The position numbers and the translations under genes are program-made. A stretch of DNA of 64,000 nucleotides. Source: Sclerodactyla briareus. Its lineage: Eukaryota > Echinodermata > Holothuroidea > Dendrochirotida > Sclerodactylidae. The notes beneath the pieces were generated by a model. That model saw only the letters and a list, made by a program, of their open reading frames with translations. It did not search any database and was not told the origin of the DNA. The stretch covers positions 124,001 to 188,000 of the forward strand of contig JAODTK010005680.1 of assembly GCA_026419785.1 (NCBI GenBank), written 5' to 3'. This document shows, in pieces, positions 36,081 to 48,534 of this stretch; the first letter of the stretch is position 1, and each line of letters opens with the position of its first letter.

Positions 36081-37791
36081 ATAAGGATGCATCTACGGAT
36101 TTCCCTCTGCTAGCCTATAACTTACAAAAAATAACAACAATGTGGCATTCGGGAGTTGCAAATAGTGAGAAATTATCAGAATAGACTGAAAAACGCCCCC
36201 TTCATCGTCCACATCCTGTTGTATTAATTTCAGCCTAATCGCGCAATCGAACTTCATTATGTTCTGATATGTTTTGAAACCTCGTTTCAAAATTTGAAAC
36301 ATTCTGTCTGGTCTGCCCGATCTCTAAAAGTACCGAAAAAAAGTGTCGGCCAAATATGTTTCTCCCCTTTGACACGACATTCTCGTATTCTCGCCTAATG
36401 TGCTGGTGAAATTTGAAACTTGTCATTTTCCTCGGATTTCCGAAATATCAACGGCACTCTGAAATATGAAACTGTACAGTCATTTCAATCTCCAACTATC
36501 TTGCGAGTTTAAAAACAGTGAATATCAATGGGCTTGAAAAATACCGCCCCCCCCCCACCAAAAATGTTCAAGTTGTAGTTTTTGCTTAGTCTTTACCTTG
36601 ATATGAACTTCATGTATTCCAGCCATTCGCTTCCGCAAATATCTTGGAAAGTATTGGAAATGTATAAAATCAATATATATACTCCAGAAATGTGATCCCC
36701 ATCCTAATTTTCCCACTTTGATAAGTTTTGGCCTACTTTGATTGAGCATATGGGCTGGTTTGTGTGAAATTCGTCCAAGTTCTTTTCTGCTTTCTCCTAT
36801 TGAAAACCCAAAATCTTGGCAGACAAGCTAACGCGGCGCACCCCACAAGCACAAACCAGGGAACACTTTCGCGGTGCACCTGATTGCGGGACCTCTCAAG
36901 CACCCTATGAAGTAACCTACTGTACCCTCAGTGGATAGGTCTTACCATCACAACCATAACAACAAGTTGCTATGGAACCAGTTGAGGTAAATATATCTGG
37001 ATAATTTTGTTGGCTAACATTAAACTTTTTCCTCTTAGATGAGCCTGACTATAGCTAGCTTGCTAAGGCAGACGATATGAGAAGCGTTTTTCTGAAAATA
37101 GACGGTGTTTACTTTCTTTCTATACTGTATACTATGATCGTGTATTACCACCATTTGCTTAGCAATCACCGCTTGGGTAAAGCGTCATCCTGCGCCTAAT
37201 GAGTAAGCCGTTCCAGAATAGAAGGGGGTATCACTCTTTTATTATATATCATGGTCGAATCTTACAACAAATGATTGATAGAGGCTTAAGAACGAGTTAA
37301 ACAAAGTCAAACGCCGGTTTCAACAGGCTAGCCTGACAATGGTTCACAGCTTGTGACATCGTGGTGAGGACTAAAAATATGTTTCAGGATCACGATCCAT
37401 CTTCCTCAACCTTTTGTAGATTGGTTATGTCTCCTCGGCTACCACATGTCATGAGAGTACCAGGACCATCGTCTCACTTCGGATCCTAAAACCATGTCTT
37501 CATTGACTTTCAAGTGTCCCAACGAAAGTTTGTTTAATCCATGAGGAACCTAGGACGTGTCCGGATGCAGCGCTCACGTACACACACGAGTACAGACTCC
37601 TAGATCATATGCGGTTGGTTTGAGAGAATAGGGAGGTTCCGTAGCAGCACAATATCATTCAATTATAGAATAAAAACAAACCGAGTAGAGCAAAAACTGT
37701 GGTACGGATGCGGCAGTGATACCGCATAACGGCAAATTGATTTCATGTGATATCTTCCCAGTAAAGTGATTTCACGTCCCTATTCATGAGT

Positions 37792-38319
37792 TATTTACCT
37801 GGATTTACATGGATGGCCACCCTCTCATCTGGTGTTGGTTGAATCTTCCAATAGTGAGAGAATGGCATCATGGGATAGAAGGTCTAAAGACCCTTGAGGA
37901 TCCCGCACTGTTCTAGAATGGTCTTGAAATCATTGAGTGTTTGGGCTGAACAGCACTCTCTGGATCTATTCCAATGTTTCCATAGTCATTGAAGAAGGAG
38001 TTCCGTCTCAGTCCCAGTCGTACAATTGCTGGTCTAATCCTCCTTGAATTTCCCCTAGTTCTAGTGTCCTGTATGATCTCTACACAACTCTCATGTCCAA
38101 TTTTGATTTTCCCTGCAAAATGTTGAAAAATGTGATAAGATCCTGTCGTGCATGACGTTGTTGAATGGTCCATCAATCTTAGTTCTTGTAGTCGTTCCTC
38201 ATACGTTCTTCCAGTCATTCCCTGTATCATTTTTGTCATCCTCCGCTGCACCCCTTCTAACAAGGTAATGACTTTCTTCAGGTATGGTTTCCAGATGGGT
38301 ATGCAGTAATCCAAGTGTG
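37792..38319 (-). pseudogene. 5'-truncated LINE reverse transcriptase, minus strand
   Basis: The open frame 37913-38314 encodes LDYCIPIWKPYLKK, LEGVQRRMTKMIQGM and YEERLQELRL, the C-terminal RT region of CR1/L2- or Rex1-like LINEs (PHLDYC.QVW.P...KDI..LE.VQRR.TK.I). It starts abruptly at PHLDYC, so the insertion is truncated at its 5' end, and about 120 bp of 3' sequence follow the stop. Copy 4 keeps the empty site (TATTCATGATTATTATAGCC, 59757). It is less decayed than the unit's own LINE relics and so is younger. No target duplication is clear. Confidence 0.88.
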
Positions 38320-38666
38320 GCCCCTTTTAACGATTATACAGTTGGTTTCTTCTAAAATATCAACCTTCCTCTTAAAATTATGTTTCTCACATTCATACTG
38401 GACACCATATTCGCACCTATGGAATCCTAGCCTCACAGGCTGAGATTCCATAGACGCGGATGTCGTACGCGGCAGAACAACATAAATGGCAGATTCATGC
38501 CAGTACGAACACGACACCTAGATGATACAGGCTACGAAATTTCCCGAATTACTAGAACGATAGGTGCACGCAATTTTGCGCATTTTTCAGGCAAGTGCGT
38601 GACCACTGGGGAGGGGTCGGGGGAGGTGGAAGTGAAACCCAAAGTTTCATTACACGACGAATTCAT

Positions 38667-38712
38667 TTAATAAATAAATAAATAAATAATAAATAAATAA
38701 ATAAATAAATAA

Positions 38713-38744
<32 letters not shown>

Positions 38745-38787
38745 AAATAAATAAATAAATAAATAAATAATAAATAAATAAATAAAT
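38667..38787. repeat. TAAA microsatellite, copy 3
   Basis: About 120 bp of (AATA)n with regular one-base contractions (ATAATAAATAAA) every 40 bp or so. Confidence 0.95.
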
Positions 38788-39459
38788 AGCTCATACTACT
38801 GCACTGGAAACCCCCCATTTGTTCTGGACCTTCTCCCTAACTTTCAATATTTGGTTCCGCCCTTGTCGATTACAGGGTATTCATTCAAATTCGGGAGCCC
38901 ACATCTTTACAATTCACAAACTGATAGAGACAAAATGCCAAAACGATGAGTTGTTACCATTACACACTTTTGGAGCTAGGTCATGCTCGAGTCGATTTTC
39001 AAATTTTCCACTGTCTGCCTATTTCTGTTTAAAGAAAATTACGGATATCTGGGATTTTATTATTTTTCTCTTGTGTAGTGTCATATACTGGCAAAAGAAA
39101 TGCGTTGTTGTTGATAGTGGTTATAGTGACATTGTGTGCCCACGATCAATCGATAATATACGCGCACGCAATCAGTCTTTTGTACACCGCAGGCAACGAT
39201 ATGAAGCGGTTTATTCATTGACCGAAGAGAGGACTTAGATGAAAAGGAAATCGCCTACCCAATTTTTTTAAATAATTTACTTACGCTACGTACGTGAAGT
39301 GGTCATTGTATTGTAGACTGAATTAGTAATTAAACTCGCCAAGGAAGGAGCAGCACGTCTGACTCAGGGCTTTGACTGAGCTAACGACTGTACCTTAATA
39401 GCTGATATAGATGAAGATGAACCACACTGTATCCTCTTACATCAATTAAAGGGTGTTGA

Positions 39460-40480
39460 TGTCGCAGAAGGCTATCAGCTGTACCGTATAAGCCCATCAA
39501 GATAGATTATTATGTGCTATATACGACGGTTTAGGAAGGTGATTGATGGCGTCTGAGGCTAATGACTGTCAGACTGTATGTCGAGAGCGCAGCTGGAAGA
39601 TTTGTCAAGATGCATTATACCGTATAAGCAATGCGCGGGGATTCATTCTGATGACACTGTACCGAACGCGCCTCGAGCCATCAAAACGGGTCGAGATGTT
39701 TTTGTACGCATACGCCCTTCAAACCAGTATTCTGATAGGGTACGGTCTAGTGAGGCCATTATATTCGACTGAGGCTACAACGTGTACCGTAGCAGCGTAT
39801 CACTTTAAATTAGGATGTACTCGATGTGCCGCACGCCTTCATCTGCTTTAACAGAAAGTCTGAGGTGATTAGTTTTTACTGTGGCTGATAACTCTTAAAT
39901 TTCTCTTAAAAATTGACCTACTCTGAAATTCATTAAGCTAAATCAAGATGTAGTATACTGTACCCCGTAGGTTTAGGCTCACACATTCTGAGGTTATCAT
40001 CTTCCATGCAGACTATGTAGATACGTTACTCATCAAAACGTATTCTATCACGTCTTTCCAGATTATAGGTAGTCTGTAGTATTGATTTCGATCCGGGTTA
40101 ATGACCGTACCCTGAAGATGTCTACAAACAAATAACGGAGTACAACGAGTTGTCAGAAGTGTTTAATCTCGAGGTTATCATGACTATCACTGCCCAAAAT
40201 AATTGAAGATGTGTTATGGAGACGTCTTTAATTGAACTGACGGAGCTAGCTGAAGTGAGTCGGGCGAAATACAATTACAACGCACGTATTTTAGGAGCTC
40301 GTCATGGTTTTTTGGATGTTGATTATGACATCCCTCTATTGTAATAAAATCTGACATTGAATTTGACGGAGATTATCGTCGAACACCTCAAGTATATAGT
40401 TAGGCTAAATAGAGTCAAATATACCCACTTTCGAGGCTACTAGTCGTGTCTCATAGAAGTCTTCTTCACACAGTCACGGC
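39460..40480 (+). repeat. Module M2, first tandem copy
   Basis: Motifs related to GACTGAGGCTAATGACTGTACC recur near 39374, 39463, 39551, 39647, 39767, 39878, 39984, 40090 and 40169, with spacing of 79-120 bp. The long-range order of words parallels module M1: GTACCGAACGCGCCTC, TCAAAACGGGTC, TACTCTGAAATTCATTA, GTTAATGACCGTACCCTG. This indicates an old segmental duplication of an already repetitive block. Confidence 0.65.
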
Positions 40481-40739
40481 GATTTCGTCGATTTTGAAGT
40501 CACACCAAATCACGCTGTCTTGCAGTCGACCATTTGGAATAGGGAGGTACTGGCTTTACACACAAGTGAATATATTGGGAGAGCCCTACATGGCGGCTCC
40601 TCTCGACATCGACCGTCTCAAAGAAAAATGACAAGTTAGGCGGGAGCGTAATAGCAAGCAGCCTTGGTCAGTCGTGAAGAATCGGGCAATGAAATACACC
40701 GAAGAGATATGTATATGCTCCAACTTACATCCACGAGGG

Positions 40740-41382
40740 CATAGTGTATCTTCTTAACCGTTACTCTATCATTAGAATACCAAGACGAGCGTTTAAAATA
40801 AAACAATAGAGTTTTCCCATGAGAGAATGAAACAAATAAGGAAGTTTGAAACTAAATTCCAACTTAATCAGACCAAGCATTCTGAACTTTCTCGTGTCTC
40901 CAATTGGATTATTCAATTTCGACCTCAATGTTGACCTCAGCTGACCTCCAACCTGAACCCAAAGCAATGGCGCACATGTACTCGTCATGGTAAAACCCAC
41001 CAAGTGTGAAGCCTCTATATATCTTGTGGTTGAGTAATATCATTTTTACATTAATTTGGCCGAATTTGGTTGGAATTCGCCAGGATATAACTTTTTCACG
41101 AATTCTCACACGGTGTCTCTCTCTTGATACGAAGGCCACTCACCTATTTGCAAACTGGATCAGACCAAGCTTTCTGTTTTTCACGAGGGGATGATTTTAC
41201 CTCGTCATTGAGAGTTATTTTTTGTGTTCACAAGCTGAAGTTGGTCTAAACATTATTTATTTTTCCGAGCATTTTTTCTTTCACCAAGAATGACCTCGAG
41301 CTACACAAAAAACGAAAGGTTTCTCGTACATCCCATAAGAAAGCTATGTACCCTAATTTCAGCTTATTCGGACTGACTGAGG
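40740..41382 (-). repeat. GGTCA-family satellite, first tandem copy in copy 3
   Basis: Degenerate ~150-bp monomers with TGACCTCAGCTGACCTCC (40930) and the GCAATGGCGCACATGTACTC word. It is matched by 43255-43800, and a LINE interrupts it at 41383. Confidence 0.7.
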
Positions 41383-41793
41383 TCCTATTAGTTGTACCAA
41401 AAAACAAATTCGAAGTTGTCGGAAGGAAGGCCATCGAAGCCATTTAGATTTTTGAAAACCTGAATCAAATCACCCGAATTGGTCTTAGCTCCATTGAAGT
41501 CAGACCAAGACGCTCCAATATTTCCTCATACGGCAAATCACGCAGACAGAGAATTATTCTCGTAGTCCCCTCCCGCACACTCCCCCCTTTGGATCACAAT
41601 CCAGTAGCCAGCTTATCTTTCGCGAAATAAGTATTCCACACTTTCAAGGAATACTCCAGATGGGGTCTTACCAACTGCTGAAAGAGCCTGACAACAATCA
41701 GACAATGGCTTTCTCAAGACAACTGCAACTACCTTTGTTCATGCCGAGAATCCAATTACATCTCCTAACGGATTCCGCACACTGCTCGGAAGG
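41383..41793 (-). pseudogene. CR1-like LINE RT fragment, minus strand
   Basis: Across frameshifts the minus strand reads CNWILGMNKGS (near 41745), LFQQLVRPHLEYSLKVWNTY (41635-41690), then GTTRIIL, DLPYEEILERLGL (41505-41550) and FEFVFGTTN (41390-41420). This is the canonical order of the end of a CR1-like RT. The same family supplies the 3' end at 1095-1515. Its right (5') end abuts a CAGGGCG-type transposon end at 41802, and the left edge is exact against the LINE-free satellite at 43800. Confidence 0.85.
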
Positions 41794-41801
41794 TTTCCAA
41801 T

Positions 41802-42074
41802 CAGGGCGTAAATATGGGGGGTGTGCCCCCTGAGATACTGAAAAGTCAGTCCCGTAGCGGCAAAAGTCGGTTTGAGCGGTCAACCGAATTTTTTAAGGAC
41901 ACCGGTGAATAAACCCCCGACGAGTCTGTTCGTGACGAAGAATCCATAAAATGTAACAAATGGACCGTTGTACGGAAGCCACCTACGGAAGGATTGGTCA
42001 CCTACCCCACTGCGCCTCCCCCCCCCCCTCCCCCCCCCCCCCCCCCCTCCCCCCCCCCCCCCTCCCCCCCCCCT
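41802..42074. mobile_element. Transposon-like end with poly-C block
   Basis: CAGGGCGTAAATATGGGGGG at 41802 resembles the G-rich termini of the hAT-like family. The block ends in an interrupted run of about 60 C bases (42012-42073), directly followed by the second copy of module M2. No second end with matching flanks is found. Confidence 0.4.
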
Positions 42075-43250
42075 CTTGAGATTTGTCAAGATGCATTTAC
42101 CGTATAAGCAATGCGCGGGGATTCATTCTGTTGACACTGTACCGAACGCGCCTTGAGCCATCAAAACGGGTCGAGATGTTTTTGTAACGCATACGCCTTC
42201 AACCATATTCTGCTAGGGTCTGGTGAGGCCCTTACATTCGCCTGGACGACAGCGTTTCGTGACAGCCTTACCCCTCTAACTGGTATGTACTCATGTCCGT
42301 ATGCCATCTGCTTAACAGAAAGTCTGAGGTGGATTTATTGTGACTGGGCTAATAACTCTAAATTTACCTACTCTGAAATCCATTTGGCTAAATCAAGATG
42401 TAGTATACTGTATCCCGTAGGTTTAGGTTCACACATTTGAGGTTATGCATCTTCCCATGTAGACTATGTAGACATGTAGCTCATCAAAACATATTCTATC
42501 ACGTCTTTCCAGATTATAGGTAGTCTGAAGTATTGATTTCGATCTGGGTTAATGAGCGTACCCCATATGGAGATGACTAAAAAACAAATGACAGAGTACT
42601 TCAACAAGTTGTCAGAAGTGTTTAATCTCGAGGTTATCATGACTATCACTGCCCAAAAATACATCGAGATGTATTATGGATACGTCTGTAATTGAACTTA
42701 TCTAGCTGAAGTGAGTTCGGCGAAATATAACTAACGTATTTTAGGAGCGCGTCATGGTTTTCAGAATGTTGATTATGACATCCGTCTATTGTAATGAAAT
42801 CTAAAAATATCGTCGTACACATCAAGTATATAGTTAGGCTAAACCGAGTTGAATATACCCACTTTCAAGGCCACTAGTCGTGTATCACGGAAACCTTCTC
42901 ACACAGTCACGGCGTTTTCGTCGATGTTGAAGTCACGCCAACTCAGTCGACCACTTGGAAGAGGAGGTACGGGTTGTGATTCTACACACGGGTGTACGGT
43001 ATATACTGGGAGGACCCTACATGGCGGTTCTCTCGAAGACATCGACCGTCTCACAGAAAAATGAAAAAGTTAGGCGGAAACGTAATGACAAGCAGCCTTG
43101 ATCAGTAGTGAAGAATCGGGAATACAGGAGATCCACAGGTTCATGGTTATGCTCCAACTCAAGTCCACGAGGGCATAGTGAATCTTCTCGACCGTTACTC
43201 TATCATCAGAATACCAAGACCACTGGACCAGCGTTTAAAATAAAACAATA
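42075..43250 (+). repeat. Module M2, second tandem copy
   Basis: GATTTGTCAAGATGCATTTA at 42080 repeats 39600 and the match continues through 43250, so modules plus satellite are duplicated in tandem inside copy 3 (39597-41382 and 42075-43800). The poly-C and LINE block sits exactly at the join. Confidence 0.8.
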
Positions 43251-43254
43251 GAGT

Positions 43255-44250
43255 TTCATGAGATGATGAAACAAAAGGATTCCCGTACTCTCACCAAGGA
43301 AATCTAAGACTAAATTTCAACTTAATCAGACCGAGCATTCTGGACTTTTTCAATTTCGACCTCTGTTGACTTTAGCTGACCTCTAACCTGAACGCAAAGC
43401 AATGGCGCACATGTACTCATCATGGTAAACACACCAAGATGAGTTCTATCTATCTAGTGTAGGTTGAGTAATCATGTCTACTTGAATTTGACCGAATTTG
43501 ATTGAAATTCGCCAAGATATAACTTTTTCACAAATTTCTCACTCGGGATTTCTCTCTTAATACAAAAGCCACTTACCTATTTGCAACTGGATCAGACCAA
43601 GCATTCTGTTTTCACAAGGATTATTTTACTCACCATGATGAGTTATCGTGTGTACAAGCTAAAGTTGGTCGGAATATTATTTATCTTTCCGAGCATTTGT
43701 TTTTCACCAAGAATGACCTCGAGCTACACTAAAAACGAAAGGTTTCTTGTACATCCCATAAGAAAGCTATATACACCTTATTTCAGCTTATTCGGACCAA
43801 GCGCTCGAAACTCTATGTTCACGAGGGTTTTGACCATCGGTGACCTCAGGGCTTCTGACCTGACTCCAAACCAGCAGGGTTCCTGTACCTAACATGTAAA
43901 GCACACATACCAAGTATGAAGTCCATAATCAAGTGGAATCGAGTTATCATAACAGACTGTTTATTCTTCAAACACTTTCTATTCTCCACATATACCCCGT
44001 ATCGAAAACAAAAACAACAGGCTGCTGTACAGACCCGTTAGAAGCTACAGACCAAATTTTTGATCGGACGAACCATTCTGGACTTGACTACAATGATTTC
44101 AGACTTTGGACTACTGATATCACCTCAGATGACCTCTGACCTGGCCCCAAAGCAGTAGTGATTTTGTACTCAGTATGGGAACGCACGTACCAAGTATAAG
44201 CTTCATCAACTCATGACCTGATCAAGTTATCGTGTTTGCAAGTTGTGCGT
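43255..44250 (-). repeat. GGTCA-family satellite, second tandem copy, leading into copy 4
   Basis: Monomer landmarks on the plus strand include TGACCTCTGTTGACTTTAGC (43359), GGTGACCTCAGGGCTTCTGAC (43840) and TGACCTCTGACCTGGCCCC (44130). This run carries the boundary at which I count copy 4. Confidence 0.7.
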
Positions 44251-44694
44251 CACACACATAACACACAAACACATACTTACATGAATTGAATAGATTCTCT
44301 GCTTAGAAAAAAGCCATGTTGCATGACAATGGAGTGTTTCTGGCTATTATACAAGTCCTGAAGTGTGGCACCTTTGTCATTCATCTTGTTACTTGTCATA
44401 TCCGGATCAATCCAAAGTCTAGCAAAAGTTGGTACAACGTTTGGTTGCTTGTTTTGAACTTGATTTGGAGATTGCTGCTAATATTAAGGATAATCCTCTG
44501 GTGTTTAGTCTAATGTAAGGCGAGAGCAGAAATCCAAGGAAAGTTAACGCGTTCTCAGATTCCAGTGAGTATGAATATTAGCGAAGCCAGGAGATGTATG
44601 AGTCATGGGTTTTCAACGAAGACCTTTTCCGGTCCTCACTCATCAGAAGTTGAGATTCGAAGTGATCTTCCTGTGTTACTTGGACTGTCTGTAC

Positions 44695-45185
44695 GGTGAT
44701 AGAACCAATCATTAAGTTTCCTTGATAGAGAATATTGTTGTCGGACTATTTAGGCCACTCGTGAGACCCTCACTTTTAGTATCCCGGTATCTAGGTGTGC
44801 AACCCTTACTCTTCGAAGGATGAACAATGATTGGAAACGCTCGAGGGAATATGTGAGATTGACTAGCTGCCTGAGTGATTCATTGAATGGAGAAAGATTG
44901 AGGCGTCTCGCTTCGACTTCGATGAAGCCGAGGTGATAGGGTGACTCAGTTTGAGTTTTCTTTCAAATCGTTAATTGATTAGGTGTTGACAACGTTTGCT
45001 CTTGCTCTTGTAAATATTATGGTGGTGAGATATATCCCTATTTTCCCCATAGGTTATCCGTGAGTGCTGCATGGAGTTTAGCCATTGTTTTTTTTTTTTC
45101 CGAATGTTACACAAGCATAAATTCCCACAAAACGTTTTCCCTCAGTTATCACGTTTGTGGTACGTAGAAGGGTGAGCCACATTTT
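44695..45185 (+). pseudogene. LINE reverse transcriptase relic, unit copy 4
   Basis: Counterpart of 590-1045 and 29345-29825. LFRPLVRP is readable at 44748; a one-base insertion (GACCCTCAC) breaks the frame within the motif. GVDNV-like sequence follows at 44985. Confidence 0.55.
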
Positions 45186-45829
45186 CGGGCAATTTTCATT
45201 TTTTTCTGATTTTAGATTTTTTCATATGTTAAACGCCGCAAACAATGTTATAATCCATTCTGCTGACATCAGGACCAAGTATAATTTAGGAATAGTGACA
45301 TCTCTATCGATGCAGCCTTGGCAGGCCCGATGTAAGTACAACTTATATTGACGCATGTGTACAAAGTTTTGCGAGTGATGCCTCCACACTTGTGGCAGTC
45401 TTGTGGCAACGCTTTACAAGACTTGCCCCGAACTGTCTAGTGTGATTCTGTAGTGAAGTCGTTATTCGAGTGTTCAGAAGATCGCATATTTGTTTTGATT
45501 TTCGTCCTTGTATATTGAAACATGTGCAATTGTTTCCTTGAAAATTTGGTCATTTATTCGTTGATTTGGGCAAACGATTTTCCTGTGATAGAGACCGACC
45601 ACTAAGTCCAATGTTCCTTGTTGCGAAAGCCCACAAAGTAATACTACTGATTGAAGTGAATGCAAGAAGCCAAAATAAATAATGATTCTGCGGAATAGTG
45701 TTACGTAGTGTATCTTTTAATATCTATTTTGGGAAGCAACACTTTGGCAGAAACAATTCCGCGTCCTGTGCCAACTATTGATGTATTACTATTTGCCTGA
45801 CCGTGGATCACGGACGATATAGGCCCGCT

Positions 45830-46065
45830 GCATTTTAACTGGAAGTCATAGTTCACCAAGAATTCTCACTAAAACCTACGGTGAACGTCCTTTCTCCTGG
45901 CTGAGGCCTTATCTCTGGAATATTCGCAACTCCCCTAGTATCAGCTCCTCCAAGAGAAAGCTTAAAACTCATCTGTTTATGCTTCACTCTGATCTTCTTC
46001 TCTTCTTCGTTGTGAAGCGCTCCGAGGCACTGCATTAGGCTATATAAGCACCATTATTATTATTA
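45830..46065 (+). pseudogene. LINE C-terminus and 3' tail, unit copy 4
   Basis: Across frameshifts it reads TKTYGERPFSW-like sequence, SLEYSQLP / LWNIRNSP in overlapping frames, then KLKTHLF, followed by the AAGCGCTCCGAGGCA tail. Same relic as 30475-30705, without the later retrotransposon insertion. Confidence 0.68.
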
Positions 46066-46286
46066 TCATTATTATTATTATTATTAATTATTATTATTAT
46101 TATTATATTATTATAATCCCTTTTTTCTTCACAATCTGCTTGTCATTTACCTACTATTCTATTCTTCTTCTTCTTCTTCTTCTTCTTCTTCTTCTTCTCT
46201 TCTTCTTCTTCTTCTTCTTCTCTTCTTCTTCTTCTTCTCTTCTTCTTCTTCTCTTCTTCTTCTTCTTATTATTATTATTATTATTC

Positions 46287-46330
<44 letters not shown>

Positions 46331-46331
46331 T
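46050..46331. repeat. TTA / TTC / TTA compound microsatellite, copy 4
   Basis: (TTA)n at 46051-46116, interrupted (TTC)n at 46163-46266, then (TTA)n again to 46331. The TTC part is absent from the other copies and lies between the two TTA parts, where copy 3 has its retrotransposon. The 73-codon frame across it is pure low complexity. Confidence 0.95.
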
Positions 46332-46344
46332 ACTATTCACGTGA

Positions 46345-47140
46345 ATAGTCATCCTGAGTGAGGATATGACCCAAAATATCGTGGGGGATTCCTTCGTCTT
46401 GATCCCCTGACATGGCGGCGTGAGTTGGATGTTTTGTTCACATGATCGACGCCTAAATAGTTAGGCCACCATGCTTCTTCTGACCATCTAACCATAGAAC
46501 ACATGAGGGGAGGGGCCTCGACGTTTGAAAATCACCATGCCTTAAAACGTCTTCGTATTTTGAAGAGAGACCCGTACATGATATCACCGTACATGATATA
46601 CATATATGACTGTCAAACATATGCCCTACGTTCTAGGCACAGTGATATAACTTTCACCTTGATATGCACCGGGGCTTATGTTGGCATACATGGGTCCCAG
46701 AGCGAGCAGGTGAGGCAGGAAGCTCCTTCGTTCAAATGGCAAAGTAAACTTGTATTAACAACCATCTTGGGCGAAAGTAATTTCCCGCGGGAAGTGCGTC
46801 GAAGAGGATATAATATACAGCAACATTGCTCATAAGAAACACCATTTGCGGGTCTCTTGTCTATGATTCACTGTTTTCCAATGCATAAATGCATAGAATG
46901 TCAATTCAAAGAACTGTATTTACGTCAACGTGCGCCCGGGGTATTTTTTTCTATCGACTTTTGGCGCAATGGGCAATAGGCTCAAAGACTCAAATGAACG
47001 AAGTAGTGAAACGAGGATTCGTCCGTCCACGAGCGTGCAGAATTGTTTACAGCTAATTCTAGGGCATCGGATCGAAATTTCATGCGCAGACTCACAAATG
47101 TATGTTCTACGCCATTTAACTAGTATTCGTACGAGGAAGG
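46345..47140 (+). other. Conserved non-coding block of the unit, copy 4
   Basis: Counterpart of 4560-5330 and 32510-33305. It ends at 47141, where a ~600-bp deletion relative to copy 3 joins GTACGAGGAAGG to CATTCTCAACAC. Confidence 0.6.
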
Positions 47141-47678
47141 CATTCTCAACACATCGGATTTTAAAAGTCCCCAGCTAAGTTCAGCCCGACAGTGTTGCTG
47201 CTGCAATGCTATGCTACGAAACACTGCCACATACACACAGGCTAAATGCGGCTATTGATTTTCAGTTCATATTACGAAAACGAACGTTGTTTCAGAAGAG
47301 AAATTACAGGAAGATATGCGAAAAGGCCATAAAAAAGGCAGCAGCCCATGAATTGTGAGGTAATGTCTTTTGCTTTAGATACCATATGAATTCATTCGCG
47401 TTGATACGCATCCGTATACGGATTGGTACACTTGCTCATTTGGCCTATTCAGTATTGGTTTGCTTTCATCTAGAATTGTTTTTGCCACTGGTGAACCGAG
47501 TAGATCTTTGCAAACTGGCATAGTCGAACACGGGCCTCATCTCAGCTTACCTGACTTCGCGATTCTTCACCATGCGACCGGAACCCGCATAAGCAACACA
47601 TTGGAATAGCCCAAGTCGTATGACAATATAAATATATGCTGACCGTATGGCTTGCGACAGCTCGCGGTCATAATAACG

Positions 47679-47730
47679 GTCTCCGAGTGACTGCAAGGTG
47701 TGAGGCGATGACCTGGAGACTGTAGTCACC
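47679..47730 (+). other. Pseudoknot-capable block, copy 4
   Basis: GTCTCC/GGAGAC is intact; the second pair is AGTGACT with AGTCACC, one mismatch. Confidence 0.3.
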
Positions 47731-48534
47731 GCCAAAAGCGTCAAATGTCGTAAGTCCAGCGAACTGCGACTGCAAGGTTTGGGGATTTTGAAATGTTCCG
47801 GAATTTCGTCGGGCCCATGTAGTTTTGTAGGACTGGTGCAAATATAATTATTAGACATGTGCAGTCGGGTACCGGGAATAGCTCAACTGGAAGTAGTACC
47901 TTTTAGGCCATGCGTGGTCCAACTTTTTTTTTTAGTGATTCTCGAGGGCAACCACACAGAACCGTTGAAATGAAAACGTATCCCTGTTCGTCCTCTGTTG
48001 CATATTTTGTTTATATTCCCCAGTGTGCATCCAGAACAACACGTTCTCTGCTCGCAAAGCTGTAGTCTATGGCAAAATTACCTGTGCGCCCACAAGATTC
48101 CGCAAGCGGTGACTGCAAGAGGCGACAGTAAGCATATCACCCGCAATTGCACAGGAGCAGTTTTTCTGGGTGTCCTAAGTTTAGTTTTTCGTTGTGACGT
48201 CTTTTACTAGGAATAATTTGAAAATGAACATCATACGTTTGAGTCAAATTGCGTTTTTCGCGTATATACCCAATATTGCTAGGTGACTTGGTAATGATTG
48301 ACAGTCATCTCGGAACCCATACCCTCTGAATAGAGAATCTCCAAAGAAAATCCAGTATGAGTAAGAGTCTGATCACGGAATTATGAATTCTATTTGCCGA
48401 GAGAGAAATATGTTTTCTAACTATAACGTGCTAATAGTTAATACCCTAATTACTGATAGAGATAGGTGGATGGCATCACGGCGTATCATCTTATCAAGTA
48501 ATAGTCTATACGGATGTTGGACTTGACAAACGCT

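Larger units (their letters stand above)
28762..44137 (+). repeat. Macro-repeat copy 3 (full unit, about 15.4 kb)
   Basis: This is the only copy that runs from one start landmark (ACCCGAAAACAGTAGTGAT, 28764) to the next (44138) without a long foreign block, so it sets the period at about 15.4 kb. It still holds lineage-specific insertions: a retrotransposon relic at 30921-32358, a LINE at 37792-38319, and a LINE plus poly-C block at 41383-42074 that separates two tandem copies of module M2 with its satellite. I see no open frame conserved among copies, and indels between copies are not in multiples of three. I therefore read the unit as non-coding, apart from its LINE relics. Confidence 0.85.

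Noticed and set aside
46140-46361. 73-codon frame of leucine, phenylalanine and serine runs as a membrane peptide
   Set aside because: It is the translation of a TTC/TTA microsatellite.
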